Below, piece after piece: positions 10,116 through 22,500 of a stretch of 64,000 nucleotides of DNA. The notes beneath the pieces are model-generated. The model was given only the letters and a program-made list of their open reading frames with translations. It ran no database searches and was not told the DNA's origin. Made by a program: the position numbers and the translations under genes. Positions within the stretch are counted from its first letter, which is position 1, and each line of letters begins with the position of its first letter. The DNA is taken from assembly GCA_951799425.1 (NCBI GenBank), contig OX637402.1:8212001-8276000 (forward strand). Reading direction: 5' to 3'. Origin of the DNA: Ilex aquifolium. Its lineage: Eukaryota; Streptophyta; Magnoliopsida; Aquifoliales; Aquifoliaceae.

Positions 10116-11184
10116 AAACTCTAGTGTTTTGGTTGGAACAATAAAATTATATCTTTTGATGATCTCTTGCTCATTTTTTCTTGAGATGTTATATTGAGAA
10201 ATACCCATGGAATTGGGGGTTTTTGAATTACTTGTGATATGAGAAAATGTTTGGTATTGAATCTCTTGTATGGTTTGTTGTGATGGACTTGAATTGCCTT
10301 CGAGAACTGTCGTAGAGTGTTAGAGGTTAGTCTATCCCAGTGGGGGTGAGATGGTTGTCTAACACTTGTAGTGGATTGTTGTTTGTGAGAGCAACCACTA
10401 TTATTCACGTAAGTTCGAGGCTGAGGGATGGTATACCTTTCCTGGGAAGGATTCGTCAATGCCGTGGGAGACGGTATACGCCCTTCCTAAAGTGATTTGT
10501 GTGGTTATGATAGGTGAACGAGGTAGAAACGTAGTGTAGATTCATGGGAAGCAACCAACATACATGAGTGATACGACATATATGAGAATATGAGATGATG
10601 CTATTGAATGCTTAATTGATTTCTTCAACTCTGACATGTTTATTCCTTTCATTTACTTATTGCTATTGCGTTAAATTGAGATCGAATAAATTGTCACTGT
10701 TTTATTTCAAGTTAAATATGATATTTTGAAAAGTGAGACCGAACTATTTTATATGTTTTCCAAACCTTGTTCGAGTTTGGGAGGATGTTGCTACAGAGCT
10801 TAGTGCTCACCCCCTACAAACAATATTTATTCTCAGATTTTGGTTTAGAGGAAGAGCCTGGATTTGATGAGCAGATAGCTTGGGAAGCGCAATTGGATGT
10901 AAGCGTGGATCGCGAGGGGGATATCTAGAGTTGCTATCTTTATGTCCTAGATTAGGAGAGGTATTGTAATACAATGGATGAATGTTATTTTGTTTATTCC
11001 GCTGCAAGATTAAGTCTGATTTTGAGATGTAAATGCCATAGTTTGGCATATTCTTTTGGATGATGTTGTAGATATGATGTATAATGAATGGAATTCTCTT
11101 TATCTATGGATGTTATTAGTTGCTCTCATGATGTAAATGGTTTTAAATAGTAATGCCGTCCAAGGTGAATTTTGGGGCGTTACA

Positions 11185-11189
11185 TAACT
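11185..11189 (+). repeat. Target-site duplication TAACT, right
   Basis: Matches 4748-4752. Confidence 0.85.
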
Positions 11190-11598
11190 CAAAAAAAATC
11201 AGATTAAGTGATTTCCACATACCCAATTATCAAAACTTCCAAGAAATCATAAACTAGCAATTTCTAATTATCAATTCACACTAGAATTGAGTTTACCCAT
11301 TTCCATTAAACCAACTACAATAGGCAAGTGTTAAAATACACAAAAATAGTCCACCCATTTCATATATTCATCCTAGGTTGGAAATAAACCTAGTTAGAAT
11401 GAAAACCCTACCTCTTGAAGCGTAAAATAATGCTAGGAAGCTCCAAGAACCCAAACCTTGCCCAAAACCAAACTTTCCCCAAAATTTCGTCTTTGAATCT
11501 TCGGTGAAATCCTTCTTTTTTTGTATGGTTGCATAGTCCTCGTCGCGTAGATCGACTTTAATACTTGGCTCGAAGAATTTCGACCGACGGAACTCCGT
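11190..11598 (-). mobile_element. Foldback left arm, inner part
   Basis: Continues the left arm after the Tekay insertion and pairs with 11610-12018. The innermost 11 bases (11588-11598) pair perfectly with 11610-11620. Minus-strand ORFs here are shadows of the repeat. Confidence 0.85.
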
Positions 11599-11609
11599 AG
11601 ATCGTAGCG
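11599..11609. other. Foldback centre (spacer)
   Basis: Eleven unpaired bases, agatcgtagcg, between the two arms. By alignment to the Tekay LTR at 8753 the centre falls within some tens of bases of that LTR's TATA box and transcription start. Confidence 0.75.
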
Positions 11610-13359
11610 ACGGAGTTCCGTCGGTCGGAATTCTTCGAGCCAAGTATTAAAGTCGATCTACGCGACGAGGGTTACGCAACCATACCAAAAAGCAAGGATT
11701 TTACCGAAGATTCAAAGACGGAATTTTGGGGAAAGTTTGGTTTTGGGCAAAGTTTGGGTTCTTGGAGCTTCCTAGCATTGTTTTACGCTTCAAGAGATAG
11801 GGTTTTCATCCTAACTAGGCTTATTTCCATCCTATGATGAATATATGAAATGGGTGGGCTGTTTTGAGTATTTTAACACTTGCCTATTGTAGTTGGTTTA
11901 ATAGAAATGGGTAAACTCAATTCTAGTGTGAATTGGTAATTAGAAATTGCTAGTTTATGATTTCTTGGAAGTTTTGATAATTGGGTATGTGGAATCACTT
12001 AATCTGATTTTTTTTGAGTTATGTGATAAATTTGGGCATTTTATGTGATTACATGATTTGGTGTCTTGAATGTGTTTGATAAAATGCCTATGTGAAATAA
12101 AGTGTGTTAATTGCATGAGATTATGTGATAACATACTTGGATGATGTGGTAAAGTGAAATTATATGCTTATGATATGAATTACAATTAGAAATGCAAATG
12201 TTGATATGTGGTTATCATATTTTGGCATTGGGATAAATTATGTAAATTATTTGCTTAGGATGTAATTATCCATGGCATGTATTGAAATGTGGTAGAAATA
12301 ATCCATATGGCATTCATTACATATGAATATGATATTGATGTTGCAATTACACATTACATTGCATTTGTACGGAGGCAACGCATTCGTGGGCATGAGGCAT
12401 GAGTGTGGGGGTGTGTGCATATTGTGGATCAAACACTATTCTTGGTGGTTGATAAGTGGGCTCGGAATAGTTGGGCCGATGGTTCGACTAAGTCGCATGG
12501 TTGCATGAAAAACTTGTGTCGGGTATAGCAAGCAGGGCTAGATTCTCCCTCGGGTGCAAGACCCGGCTACTTGGTTCATACACTCCCCTGAGGTGAAATT
12601 CCAAAAAAGTGTAACGGTGTACGGAACCGGCGGTGTGATTCCAAAATCCGATACCCAAAAAAAGACACATGATTTTGTTCTATAAAATAGTCATTCGATG
12701 TGTAACATCCAACAATGATTTGGTTTTATAAACATATGACTTTTATTTCAAAATGATCATTGGATGTAATTCATCAATGGCAGATTTATCACACCTTGGC
12801 ATTGCATTGTGTTACGGGAGCCAGTGAGGGCTCGGGTTAAAGTGCATGAGTGAGTCTCATCTCATTTCATGGCATGACATGGTAATTTTCAACATTGAAT
12901 TGCATTTTCTTGTTTGGAAGGTATGTTGCTTGTTGAAATTGCATGTGACATTTCATATGCATCTAGGTTGGGGAGTAGCCTCTTTAGGAAATACCCTATT
13001 AAGCGTGGCTCACCCTATATGGGAAAACATTTCAGGTGCTGGGTTCACGCAGTGGAAGGCTCTCAATCGGGGCCTAAATATTGAAGAAAAGCCGAAATGT
13101 GGCATTAAATGATGTTTTTGTAAAACTAGACTTGTAATTTAGTTTTTGGCATGTAATGTACGTAAAAGAATTGTAATCGAAGTCATATGAACTATTTTAA
13201 TGTAACATTACATGTTGTTATATAAGTATGGATAAATGAACCCAGTGTGGTCAATATTGTATAATTGTACAGGTTGTGTTTTGGGTAGAGCTCCCCGTAC
13301 AAATGAGACTCTACCCGAATTTTATTAAATTAAGGACCCCCTATTTTTGGGGCGTCACA
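11610..13359 (+). mobile_element. Foldback right arm (LTR sense on plus)
   Basis: Uninterrupted copy of the arm. It runs from near the deduced transcription start, through the 'gatagggttttcatc' leader block near 11790, to the terminal GGGGCGTCACA. The ORFs in it are not conserved between arms. Confidence 0.85.
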
Positions 13360-13364
13360 GTATA
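13360..13364 (+). repeat. Target-site duplication GTATA, right
   Basis: Matches 3406-3410 exactly. Confidence 0.8.
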
Positions 13365-13499
13365 ATTTCAATTTCCTATTACAAATTCATTTAGTTTTAT
13401 GGTACAATTCCAATGTTTCATCAAATGGACCTTTGATTTGTTCGCTTTTTCGTCTGTTCTGCTTAATTTCAGGGTGGGTCCAAATTGCCCATAATCATT
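13365..13499. other. Right flank of foldback insertion
   Basis: AT-rich sequence, originally continuous with the DNA that ends at 3405. No feature seen. Confidence 0.4.
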
Positions 13500-13700
13500 G
13501 TAATTTTTTTATTTATTGTTTTTTAATGGTTGGGTCTTTGATATTCATAAAGAGAACAGTCAGCCAATAATATTTTCCTGAACTCATCAAGGAGATTATC
13601 AATCCAATTACAAAAAAGTAAACCTCTATTTGTTGATCTAACTACCCAGTCTGCTGCTTGATTTGCATTCCTGGGTACAGAGCTCAACGTCAGGTTCAAG

Positions 13701-13708
13701 ATACTAGT
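13701..13708 (+). repeat. 8-bp duplication of hAT-like element, left
   Basis: ATACTAGT, matching ATACTAGC at 14353-14360 with one difference. Confidence 0.7.
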
Positions 13709-14352
13709 TAGGGGTGCAACTCGGGCAAGTTAGACAGGTTAAGAGGTCAACTCTAGCTCAACCCTATGTATATAATCTTCAACCTTAATCCTAACTCTAA
13801 CACTACCTCAACCAGAGGTACTCAACCTGAGTATTGTCCGAGTTTAATTCGGGCGGACTCGGGTTGAATTCGGTTTACTTAATTCAGGCTGATTTCGAAT
13901 TAAAATTCGGGTTAGGCTTGGTTACTTAATTCGGGTTGATTTTTTAAAGTATAGATTTGATTTTTTCAAGAGATCTGAGATGAAGGACAAGGCACAGATG
14001 AAGAAAGATGGAGTGAGAGAAGGAGTGACAAGTGAGAGAGGGAGGAGTGAAGAGTGAAGAGTGAGAGAGGGATCTGAGAGTGATGGAGGCACAGGGGTGA
14101 AGACTTGAAGTGAAGTGAAAGTCTGGACTCTAAATAGTGAAGATAAATACTAATTCTAGTTAAATATATTTATATATTTATGTATATTTGGGTTCAACTC
14201 GAGACCTCAACCCGAGGCTTATCCAAATTCAATTCAGATTGGAGTTTTTTTGCCCAGACCCAATTCAAGTATTGAAAATTCTAACCCAAACTTTTTTTTT
14301 TCAGGTTGGACTCGGGTTGAATTCGGGTTGGCCCGCCCAAATTAGACCCCTA
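13709..14352. mobile_element. Non-autonomous hAT-like element
   Basis: A 644-bp insertion with short inverted ends (TAGGGGTGCAA and the complement of TTAGACCCCTA) and an 8-bp duplication, both typical of hAT elements. The termini contain reiterated 'cgggttgaattcggg' motifs, and the middle is purine-rich. No transposase. It interrupts the RNase H domain of the LINE relic, so it is younger than that LINE. Confidence 0.75.
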
Positions 14353-15165
14353 ATACTAGCTGTTTTTCTAATGTCATCAATCAACTCCTCAATCTCCCAT
14401 GGGGAACTCCTTCCTTTAAGCTTTAAAAGGATTATCTCTTGATTGTCGCTTTCAATGCTTGCTTCTACTGCACCAATTGACAAAGCCTAATGGCAGGCTT
14501 CCCTCACTGCTAGAGTTTTTGCATATCGATTAGAAACAAAAGGGATCTTCATTCCTCTTCCCTCAATCAAAGTACCATTACTATCTCTAAGCACCATCCC
14601 AACAGCCACATTCTTTGTTCTGCTGTCAAAAACCCCATCGCAATTAAACTTTAGCTCTGGAGATTCAGGAGGCTTCCATCTGTTTGTGTTTCCTTTTTTT
14701 GTATCGCTTTTCTCCTTCTTTGTGAACTCTCATTGATAGACATAAATTCCCCATGCATTCTCCCAGCTTTGATTAGAACATCCAGTGGATTTGGTGGCTT
14801 TGAATTGAAAATAACGTCGTTCCTAGCCTTCCATATCATCCAGCTCACTATAGCGGCCTTGCTCAACACCTCAACTCTCTGGTTTTGATCTGGTAAGTTC
14901 TCCATAAAGGCATTTATCCATTGCTTTACCGATGGAATTGTATTAGCATGGACCCTATACTCCAAATCAGTTCCAAACCAGACCCTCCCTGTCCATTCGC
15001 TAGAGAACAACATGTGCTCCATTGTTTCCACCTGGATGTTACAAATTTTACAGAGAGGGGATGATGTACACTTGGGCAAACAGGTTTTCTTGAGTCGCTA
15101 GGACATTGTTGCAGGCTTTCCACCATAATCGTTGTAATTAGCAACTGGGCTTTGATTGTTTATGC

Positions 15166-16507
15166 ATAAAGGTTGCGACTCTGGTGTGATTTTTTTTTAT
15201 GTGTGCTTCTTCAATTTTGTATTTTGATTAGAAAGAGTTTTGGCTTGTGACTTGCTAGAGACTGACCTAGTTCCACAGGAATTTGGGTCTCTTCTGTACT
15301 ACTTTTTTAGTTAGTGTTGTGAATTTTTTTCATGTCTTGATCAATATATCCCGTCAAAATTTTTGAATTATTGTAGCTCTGTTAGATGGAAAATCGTGCA
15401 TAAAACAAATGTTATTTGTAATCCTTTGACATCTGTTGTCTTCTATCTACTGTGTCGACTGAGGGTTCCAAACAACCGGTTTTAAGGTGCAAAGAGCTAT
15501 ATATGTGTGTCTTTGTTTTTGGACAAATTTGAAAAGAAAAAAAAATTTTGAGTTGAGTTGAGTTTGTCCACAAAGCATGAAGTTGTGTTTTTTAGTTTGT
15601 TAAATTGTCAATTGGCTATATTGTAGTAAAGATGACTGTTTTTTCGTATTCATTTTGTAGAAAGACAAATAGCTTGATTCATTATATATAAAATTAAAAA
15701 AAAAATTCTCAATGGCATTTATGATGAAATTATCATGAAATATTTTCAAATTATAAAAACTCGTTGGCATCAATTGTAACTATAATTAACCTTAATTTTT
15801 GTAAAAGATTATAATTAACATGTTTTTTGTTTGCACATATGCCGTGTGTTAATGAATTTCTATATAATGTAAAAATACAAATATATCACATTATTTTGTC
15901 GATTAGTAAAAAAATTAAAAATTATACTTAAAGTATACGCACCCAAGAATAAATTCTTGCATCCACTTGGAATGCCACGTTACAAACAGTGAGTTGTAAC
16001 AAATGTGGTAATAACGGGCAATACATATTATCACCACTTTAGATGTTAGCATTTGCCACTGGTGTTTACACAACCATACTTTTTCAGGGATTATAGAGTT
16101 ATGCCACCTTATTGCTAATTTTCACAATTATTTTCAACTTCCATGTCATTCAATCTTAAAGAACACATCATTCATTGTATCCTACTACACATACCATCAA
16201 TTCTGCCTGAGCGCCTTCGTATTCAAGTAAAAATTGCTGGCAATCAAGTGACAGATACACTGCAGGTTTTCAAAATTAATTGGAAACCCATATAAACCAC
16301 CAAAAAGTGAGAAACACGTGAAACAGAATGGAAGAATGGCTACTATGTTCAGGTAGAACAAGGAATCGATACAAAAGCAAATATCACGATCTTTCCTTCA
16401 CCAAATGATCACAAATGTTAGGAAACAATAATTGAAAACGACTACATTGCCAACCATATTACACAGAATATCTGTCGTTTATAGAAGGGGACCGTTCATA
16501 AACTCAG
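15166..16507. other. Intergenic, AT-rich; 3' flank of host gene
   Basis: No gene, repeat array or conserved motif recognised. The part nearest 16507 is the 3' untranslated region of the minus-strand RING gene. Confidence 0.5.
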
Positions 16508-16555
16508 CTAGCTGTTTCCATATACAGAGACCTCGGCACTGCAAACAGGGCAGAC
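16508..16555 (-). CDS. BBR: BBR exon 7 (RING end and stop)
   Basis: Encodes [15 protein letters not shown] and TAG, supplying the last two cysteines of the RING. Acceptor 'tgtag'. Confidence 0.9.
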   Translation of the reverse strand, partial: VCPVCSAEVSVYGNS

Positions 16556-19500
16556 CTACAAAAACAGAGAACAGAATCATCCTTCCATCCATCAATTTTG
16601 TCCGATAAATATAAAAACAGTAGCATTTATAACATTGTTTGAAAAACAATCACTTATAATATTTCTAGAATATTAGAAGATGAATCTCATCTTGAGCTCA
16701 TGATACAAAAACTTTCTGCTCATGTTGGCCTCCATATCCAAATTGCCATTGGCAATAACAAGGATAATTCTTCATCGAGGATCTGAATAAAAACAATTAT
16801 ATCAATAAAAAAGTAGCTATAGTTCTCTTTGAAGACTATTTCCACAATCTTCTTCATTTAAATAACACCACCTGTCTCTAAACAAAATCAGCCACAGTGC
16901 TTCCCCAGCAGGAAGTGAAACGTTCGAGTTCAAAACCCATCCAAAGTTGCTTCCCCAACCATGTATGGTTCAAATTCCTAATAATACCAAAACAATATGC
17001 ACCCAAACTATATCCACCACTACCCACTTTGCCTCTATTCTTTACCCTTTGCTTAACTCAAGCACATAACTTGTCACACTATATATACATGAATAGCCGG
17101 CAGGCAAAGTTCAACTCCAGTCCACCGAACAGCCTTAATTAGCCAAGTTTTAAATCACTCCAGATACATTTAGAACATCTTTCAATGCATTAACTTGTTT
17201 AAGAAGCATCAATATGACTGAGAAGTCCTAGTGCTTGATCCACCTATCCAACAGAAGCAAGAAATTTCTTACATGCCAAAACAAATTTCAGCCTGCCTCT
17301 AAGCTTAATTAACCTCATAAATGGCATCCTAGCCTGGTGGTGACTTTGAAAACTGTGGTGTAGCTTATATAGGTAACAAAAGCTGAATACTTACTAGGGT
17401 ATGTAATGTACTCAAATCGACCAACCTTCCCATGTAACAAATACAAGAGTTGAGCAAAACTCAAATGAACTGTCCACCTGCAAAATAACAAAGCAGGGAA
17501 GAGTAGGTAACTCCGACAAGCCATGCCATTGCCAACGCAATATCATAGTCCAAAGCATCGGGTGATATCGATATGACTTGACCGAGTCTTATCTTGTCCA
17601 CCTCGCCATCTTCTGATCATATATTGTTTCACGTTTTGCGGCAACCAAGAATCTGTTGCAACTCAACCGAGTCATCCAAAATGTGTCCTAGTCAACCTGA
17701 GTCATCCAAGATATCATCATCGAACCAACTCATATTGTTGTTCTCCAACACCGCGATATGACCCGAATCTCTCTATTTTCAACTATTTTTCTATGTAGAA
17801 TTTCATACGAATCACCCAATACTATTCCACATCGCAATGAAAAGTCTAATGCCTTTTGAGTCAACTGTTGATACCGAGACCGTGCACAAGATGATTGTAT
17901 TCAAATGTTGAAATATGAGTCAGTAGGGTAAAGCATCCTAGTTTGTCAAGCAAAGTTTGAAATAGGTGGCTTTTGGAAGTTGAGTGGAGGCTCTTACCAC
18001 TTCAGTTGAAAATTGGGTTTCACAAGGCATAACAAGGCTATTAAGCAATAACAAAAATACTATATGGAATTTTATGCCTTTGAAAATCAACATCAATACA
18101 AGAAAAGGCAGAAAAACATAATATCTTCACTAGTGAGGTGCTAAAACTTGATTTTATTCCCAAGCAACCCTATGAGCATATCAAACTGAGCATTGCAAAC
18201 CTATAATGTTGAACAAGGTCAAACTCCCCAAGATACAACCCAATATAACAGGCATATGACTCGTGAATAGATATTACACACATACTACTCAAAAGCACAT
18301 TGAGTGTTCAAATTGGCCCATGCAATCCAGAGGTATCAATAATCCAGAGAACTACAAAGAAACTCCAAATTGTTCAACTGTGCACCTAAAAATTCATGTC
18401 TTTTAAACATGTGGATGACCTTAAGGCCAGACTCACGCTATTAAGAAGTAATGAGTATATCTATACTTCCCAATTCCATGTAAACAATGATAGAAATGCC
18501 TATGGTAGGGAGAATTCTAAAAAGAGAATGCTTCAATTTTACAAGTTTTGGGGAGCCAATACGCTAGAAAGTTTGACAATAAAATGAGGGTTGGGATCAA
18601 TTTGGGAAATGTGTGGTATTATGGCAACTATTTTCTCTCGTGTGTGCAACGATGGAAACAGAATTTTACCACGTGGGGGCAGAAAAAAATAGTCACAGTT
18701 ACAAATTTTATTATATAAAATTATTCAGCAAGTTATCAAATTTTTACTTTTATAGTACTTCTAAAATCAACTTTTATATGATATGAATTGAAAAATTAGT
18801 TTTGGTCATAAAATCTAAAAATTGATTCTTACTTGGCAACATAAAATTAAATTATGACAAAATCATGGTCCATTTATTCTCTCCTTCATTACATGATACA
18901 ATGATTATAAATAAATTGTTGTCTTAAACATTACTTTCGCGTGATACTATGATTTCATGGGGCTACAGAACACCAAAGAATAACGCTCTATGCAAAAGTC
19001 AAACTTCACATGAAACAAAATGCTCTGCTAGAAGATATGCGAGCTTACAAAAAGAAGGAAAGGTAAAAACGATACATGGTGCAAAGTTAAGATACTCACA
19101 ATAACATTTTATTAAAGACCTCATCTAAATAGACATCTGTTTTCAGGTCCCAAAATGGAATTATGCAAAGTATATTAATGTAGGACAGGAGCCAAACCTT
19201 ATTTATTTGTAACCAATTGTTTAAACACTCAGAGTGGTATGAATGTTTACAAGATAGCACAGTCAAGGTGTCACCATCCTCATAGTCCAATCGGCAAATA
19301 ACACAGCTGAGACACAAGGGCAGAATGTTATCAACACATAACATCGTTCTAATCAGTAAAAACCTATGGCAAGTTTACTTACAAATCACTGCTTCCAGCT
19401 TCTGTGTGTTGTGACTTATAATTCTCTGAAGGCAAAGAGGCAATTGTATCAGCAGAAAGGCCCCTGCTCTCAGTTCCAACTATGTCACCCAATGCAAGCA

Positions 19501-22500
19501 ATTCCTAAAACAAAGAACCGAAAACCATGAAGTAGGAGCACAAAATGCTTCGACTAAAAGCACCAGATTCCATGCTTACCTCATAAGATAGTTCATCTGG
19601 ATCAACCTCGTCCCATGCATCCTGAAATATGCATACAGCCACATGTGGTTCATAAATTACCTCGAGGGTAATAAAATGCATTAGATGCATATTAAAACAG
19701 ACTTGTTTTGGACAATATACAGAGCCGGGGCTTCAACAGGACTCCTACAGTTCAAAGATTAAGCTACGGGCTACAATGTCACTAAATTAAACTACAGTTT
19801 AAAGACTCTGCTACAGGCTACAACATTCACTTTCAGAATCATGAACATTTTGATAAACTAGGTGATGTCATTTTTTAAAAAAAAAACAAGAGTAAGAGGA
19901 ATGTAAAAATGTAAGACAACCCAACATCAGCAAATTTTATAGAGATGATCAGCAATTGGCTGTTAAATTAAAAAATATTTTGGAATATTACGTAATCCCA
20001 AACAGAATGCTCAACAGCTTGTAAGATATAGAGTACAGGTCAGGCTGTTTATGCTGCAGTAGCACTACTATGGGACCAAGGCAGCTTAAACAGATATTTG
20101 ACTCTCAATGGGTCCGGGGCCAAAAGTCCCAAAATGTGCCACCTAGCCAACCAAACTTGGTATGAGCCAACTATACTGGACCTCCTTCCAACCAGATTCA
20201 AGCCCTTCTTCTCACTTTGTACAGGGTGAAGCACCTTGTACACTGCTTTGCACAACATCCATAGCAAGTCTCTCTTGGTCATCAATCAACAATAGTTCCT
20301 CACCAATACTAATTTTGCAAAATTATAATTCTGCATTTTTATTTCAACTCAAGGTTATTCCTAATCTCCAGAGCACAAATACATATTTTCTTTTTTACTT
20401 TTTTCAAAAAACCAAGAAAAGCAATGGAAAGGAATAGAACAAACAGATTTTCTATCATTTATTTGAACTGAGGTTAATTTCCATATCTGGAGCACTCAAA
20501 TGTGCACGAATTCTTCCCCCTCCATCATTGAACTGGATTAAATCTTTGGTGGTGTATGCTACGTGTCTCTACTAGACACCCAGCTTTGAAGTCCTGAAAT
20601 TCTTTTCACATTCGAGAACTATTTGAGAATCGCTGTAGTTTCCTTGATTGTCCTACTTTGAGAATCCTAGAAAAGTTGACAGCGGATCAGCACGGGATGA
20701 CTTAAAATTTGTTGTGAAATAGCAGGAATGATTATGAATGCTGTGGACATGTCGGTGGCATTACTTACTTGAATTACGATAGTGCAACCATTTGAAAGAA
20801 GTTGAACACTAGGTAATAGTGTTGCAGAAACAACAAGAAATCTTTAGCCAGGCATTGAATCATTAGGAATCTCTCGTGCTTCTATTACCATTATTTTGGA
20901 AAACAACAGTGTTCAGCTTCAGCCAACACTGTGAAACCTTTGGGCTCAAAACAATTTCGAAATATAAACTAGTCAATCGTGGTTGCATGATAAACTAGTG
21001 ATTAAAGTTATCCAAAGTCGTTTAGTCTGTATTGGCTCCTCAAGCACTAACTTAAATAAAAGTTGAAAGAATAAATAACATGTTTCGACCAGAGTGTTCT
21101 AAAGAAAGGAAAGAATAAGATCTTTTCACCAAAGAAAGACTGAGGACCAATGCCTTTTAGATTTGAAAATATATGGGTTGAACATGAACTTTTTGTTAAA
21201 GGCAATAAATGTTGGTGGTTCGATGTAAAAGTAGAAGGATGTGAAGGCTTTAAGTTAATGAGACAACTCGCCAAGGGCTGCCATTAGCCAAGAAAAGGTT
21301 TCATGCGAACTCAGAAGGAGCAGCAGCATTTGTTCTGTTTCTGGCGGCAGCCTCAACTTGGCAAGATGGGAATGAAGGTCGAGTGAGCAGGGAAGAAAAG
21401 GTTATTCGCAGAGCCAAGTAGAACACTGTTGACTGAGAAAAACGGATAGCCTAAGGCCTCTAAAGAATCTCCAAATTTTCTCTCTATTTAGAGAAGATGT
21501 TGAAACACAAGTTATAGGAGTAGAATAAGAATGTTTTAGAGCCATTAGGGTGGCTTTTTCCTTGGAATTAACAGACGTGAGCTTCAAAATAAATTTGAGA
21601 GTGCAGGGTTGAAAGATAATACTAGTGGGAGGCAAAAGCAAAAGTTAAATGGGTTAAAGAAGGTGATAATTCCTCCAAATCGTTTCATTTGATTGCAAAT
21701 GGCAAGTTGAACAAGAAATTGATCATGAAATTGAAGCAAAGTTTGAAGAAACAATAGAGAGTGATAGTCTTCATTACAGACGAGATTGTTAAGTTCATTG
21801 AATGGAAAGGAAAGACCTGGAATTGAGGGCCTACAATGGAGTCTTATTAGCAATCATAGACCTCACTGGCTTGAACGAGCTTTAAAGTAGCAGTATTCAA
21901 GTTAAGTGGTCGATCCATCTCTTTCTATTATAAACATAAGCAAATACAACATCCGAGTAAGAAGTTAAGGTTAGTCAAGAATGCACTTCAGAAATGTTGA
22001 GAAATTATTAAACGAGAACATAAGAAAGTTTTTGTAGAATTTTTCAAAAATGGAGTGTGACATGATGTTGGCCCAAATGCAACCTTTTTTTTGGTTTGGG
22101 GGTAGGGGTGTGTGTTTGTTGTTGTTTTTTGTTTTTTTTTTTTGGGGGGGGGGGGGGGGCGGCGGCGGTGGGGGAGGGTGAATTAGGTTCCTAATTTCTA
22201 AGCTTCTCTTTGAAGAACAATTTCACTATTTGCAAAAAATGTTTCCTAGAATGATGAGTGAAGCTTTCAAATGATGTGCAATGCATGATGATGATGATGA
22301 AATATATTAAACAGAATAGAGAGAAGAGATGCAAATGCTATTTATAGAGATTCAACCCAACTACTTTGGCCTACGTCCTCTCCTCAACCTCCTCCTTGAA
22401 GCCTCTTTCCACTATCTTGATTCTTTTCAATGGGTGAAGAGTCAAAATCCTTTGCAAGCCTCCTCTTCTTGATACAAGATATAACTCCCAAAATCCTTTA

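Larger units (their letters stand above)
4753..11184 (+). mobile_element. Tekay (chromovirus) element, internally deleted
   Basis: Begins TGTAAACCCCC and ends GGGGCGTTACA, with TAACT on both sides. Inside are a 5' LTR stub of about 190 bp, a pol remnant from RNase H to chromodomain, a polypurine tract and a full 3' LTR of 2432 bp. Gag, protease, RT and most of the 5' LTR are missing: LTR sequence jumps straight into RNase H near 4943, so a single deletion is likely. It lies in the left arm of the foldback and is itself interrupted by a solo LTR (6533-8447), giving the order foldback, then Tekay, then solo LTR. Confidence 0.9.
8753..11184 (+). mobile_element. 3' LTR of the deleted Tekay element
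   Basis: Full LTR of 2432 bp, TGTAAACCCCC to GGGGCGTTACA. U3 carries a palindrome cluster (9138-9268) and TATAAATA at 9322-9329. The transcribed part contains a 60-bp minisatellite and the same U5 blocks as the LTR at 49547. The ORFs within it are not conserved in the other Tekay LTR and are not genes. Confidence 0.9.
3411..13359. mobile_element. Giant foldback element of inverted LTR halves
   Basis: The right half (11610-13359) is the reverse complement of the left half (3411-4752 plus 11190-11598). Ignoring the later Tekay insertion, the arms are 1751 and 1750 bp around an 11-nt spacer (11599-11609). Both outer ends are the 3' terminus of a Tekay-type LTR (right end GGGGCGTCACA, left end its complement with one change), and GTATA flanks both sides. 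The arms match the part of the Tekay LTR from near the transcription start to the U5 end, including the 'gtagggttttc' leader block, the 'acaggttgtg' block and the terminus. No U3, PBS or coding part was seen. This is a single insertion of a palindromic LTR-derived molecule rather than two separate LTRs. Confidence 0.8.
13500..15165 (-). pseudogene. L1-type LINE 3' end (zinc-binding RT region and RNase H)
   Basis: The minus strand encodes the C-terminal end of a plant LINE polyprotein. From 15079 down to about 14650 lies a zf-RVT-like region ('CKIC...ETMEHMLF', then 'W..W.ARND.IF'), followed by an RNase H-like domain of the RVT_3 type ('DGVFD', 'GMVLRDSNG', 'ESDNQEII') to about 14361. It is then split by the hAT-like insertion at 13709-14352, and the domain ends beyond it ('VPRNANQAADW') at about 13690-13630, followed by an A-rich tail near 13530-13500. 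A stop and frame changes make it a relic. It is 5'-truncated near 15165, as is usual for LINEs. Confidence 0.8.

Noticed and set aside
9675..10144. ORFs on both strands in the 60-bp repeat
   Set aside because: A period divisible by three keeps frames open; no counterpart in the other Tekay LTR.
20049..21853. Short ORFs in intron 3 (for example 20049-20285, 21402-21641)
   Set aside because: No conserved motifs, no splice logic, and they lie inside an intron whose flanking exons join in phase.
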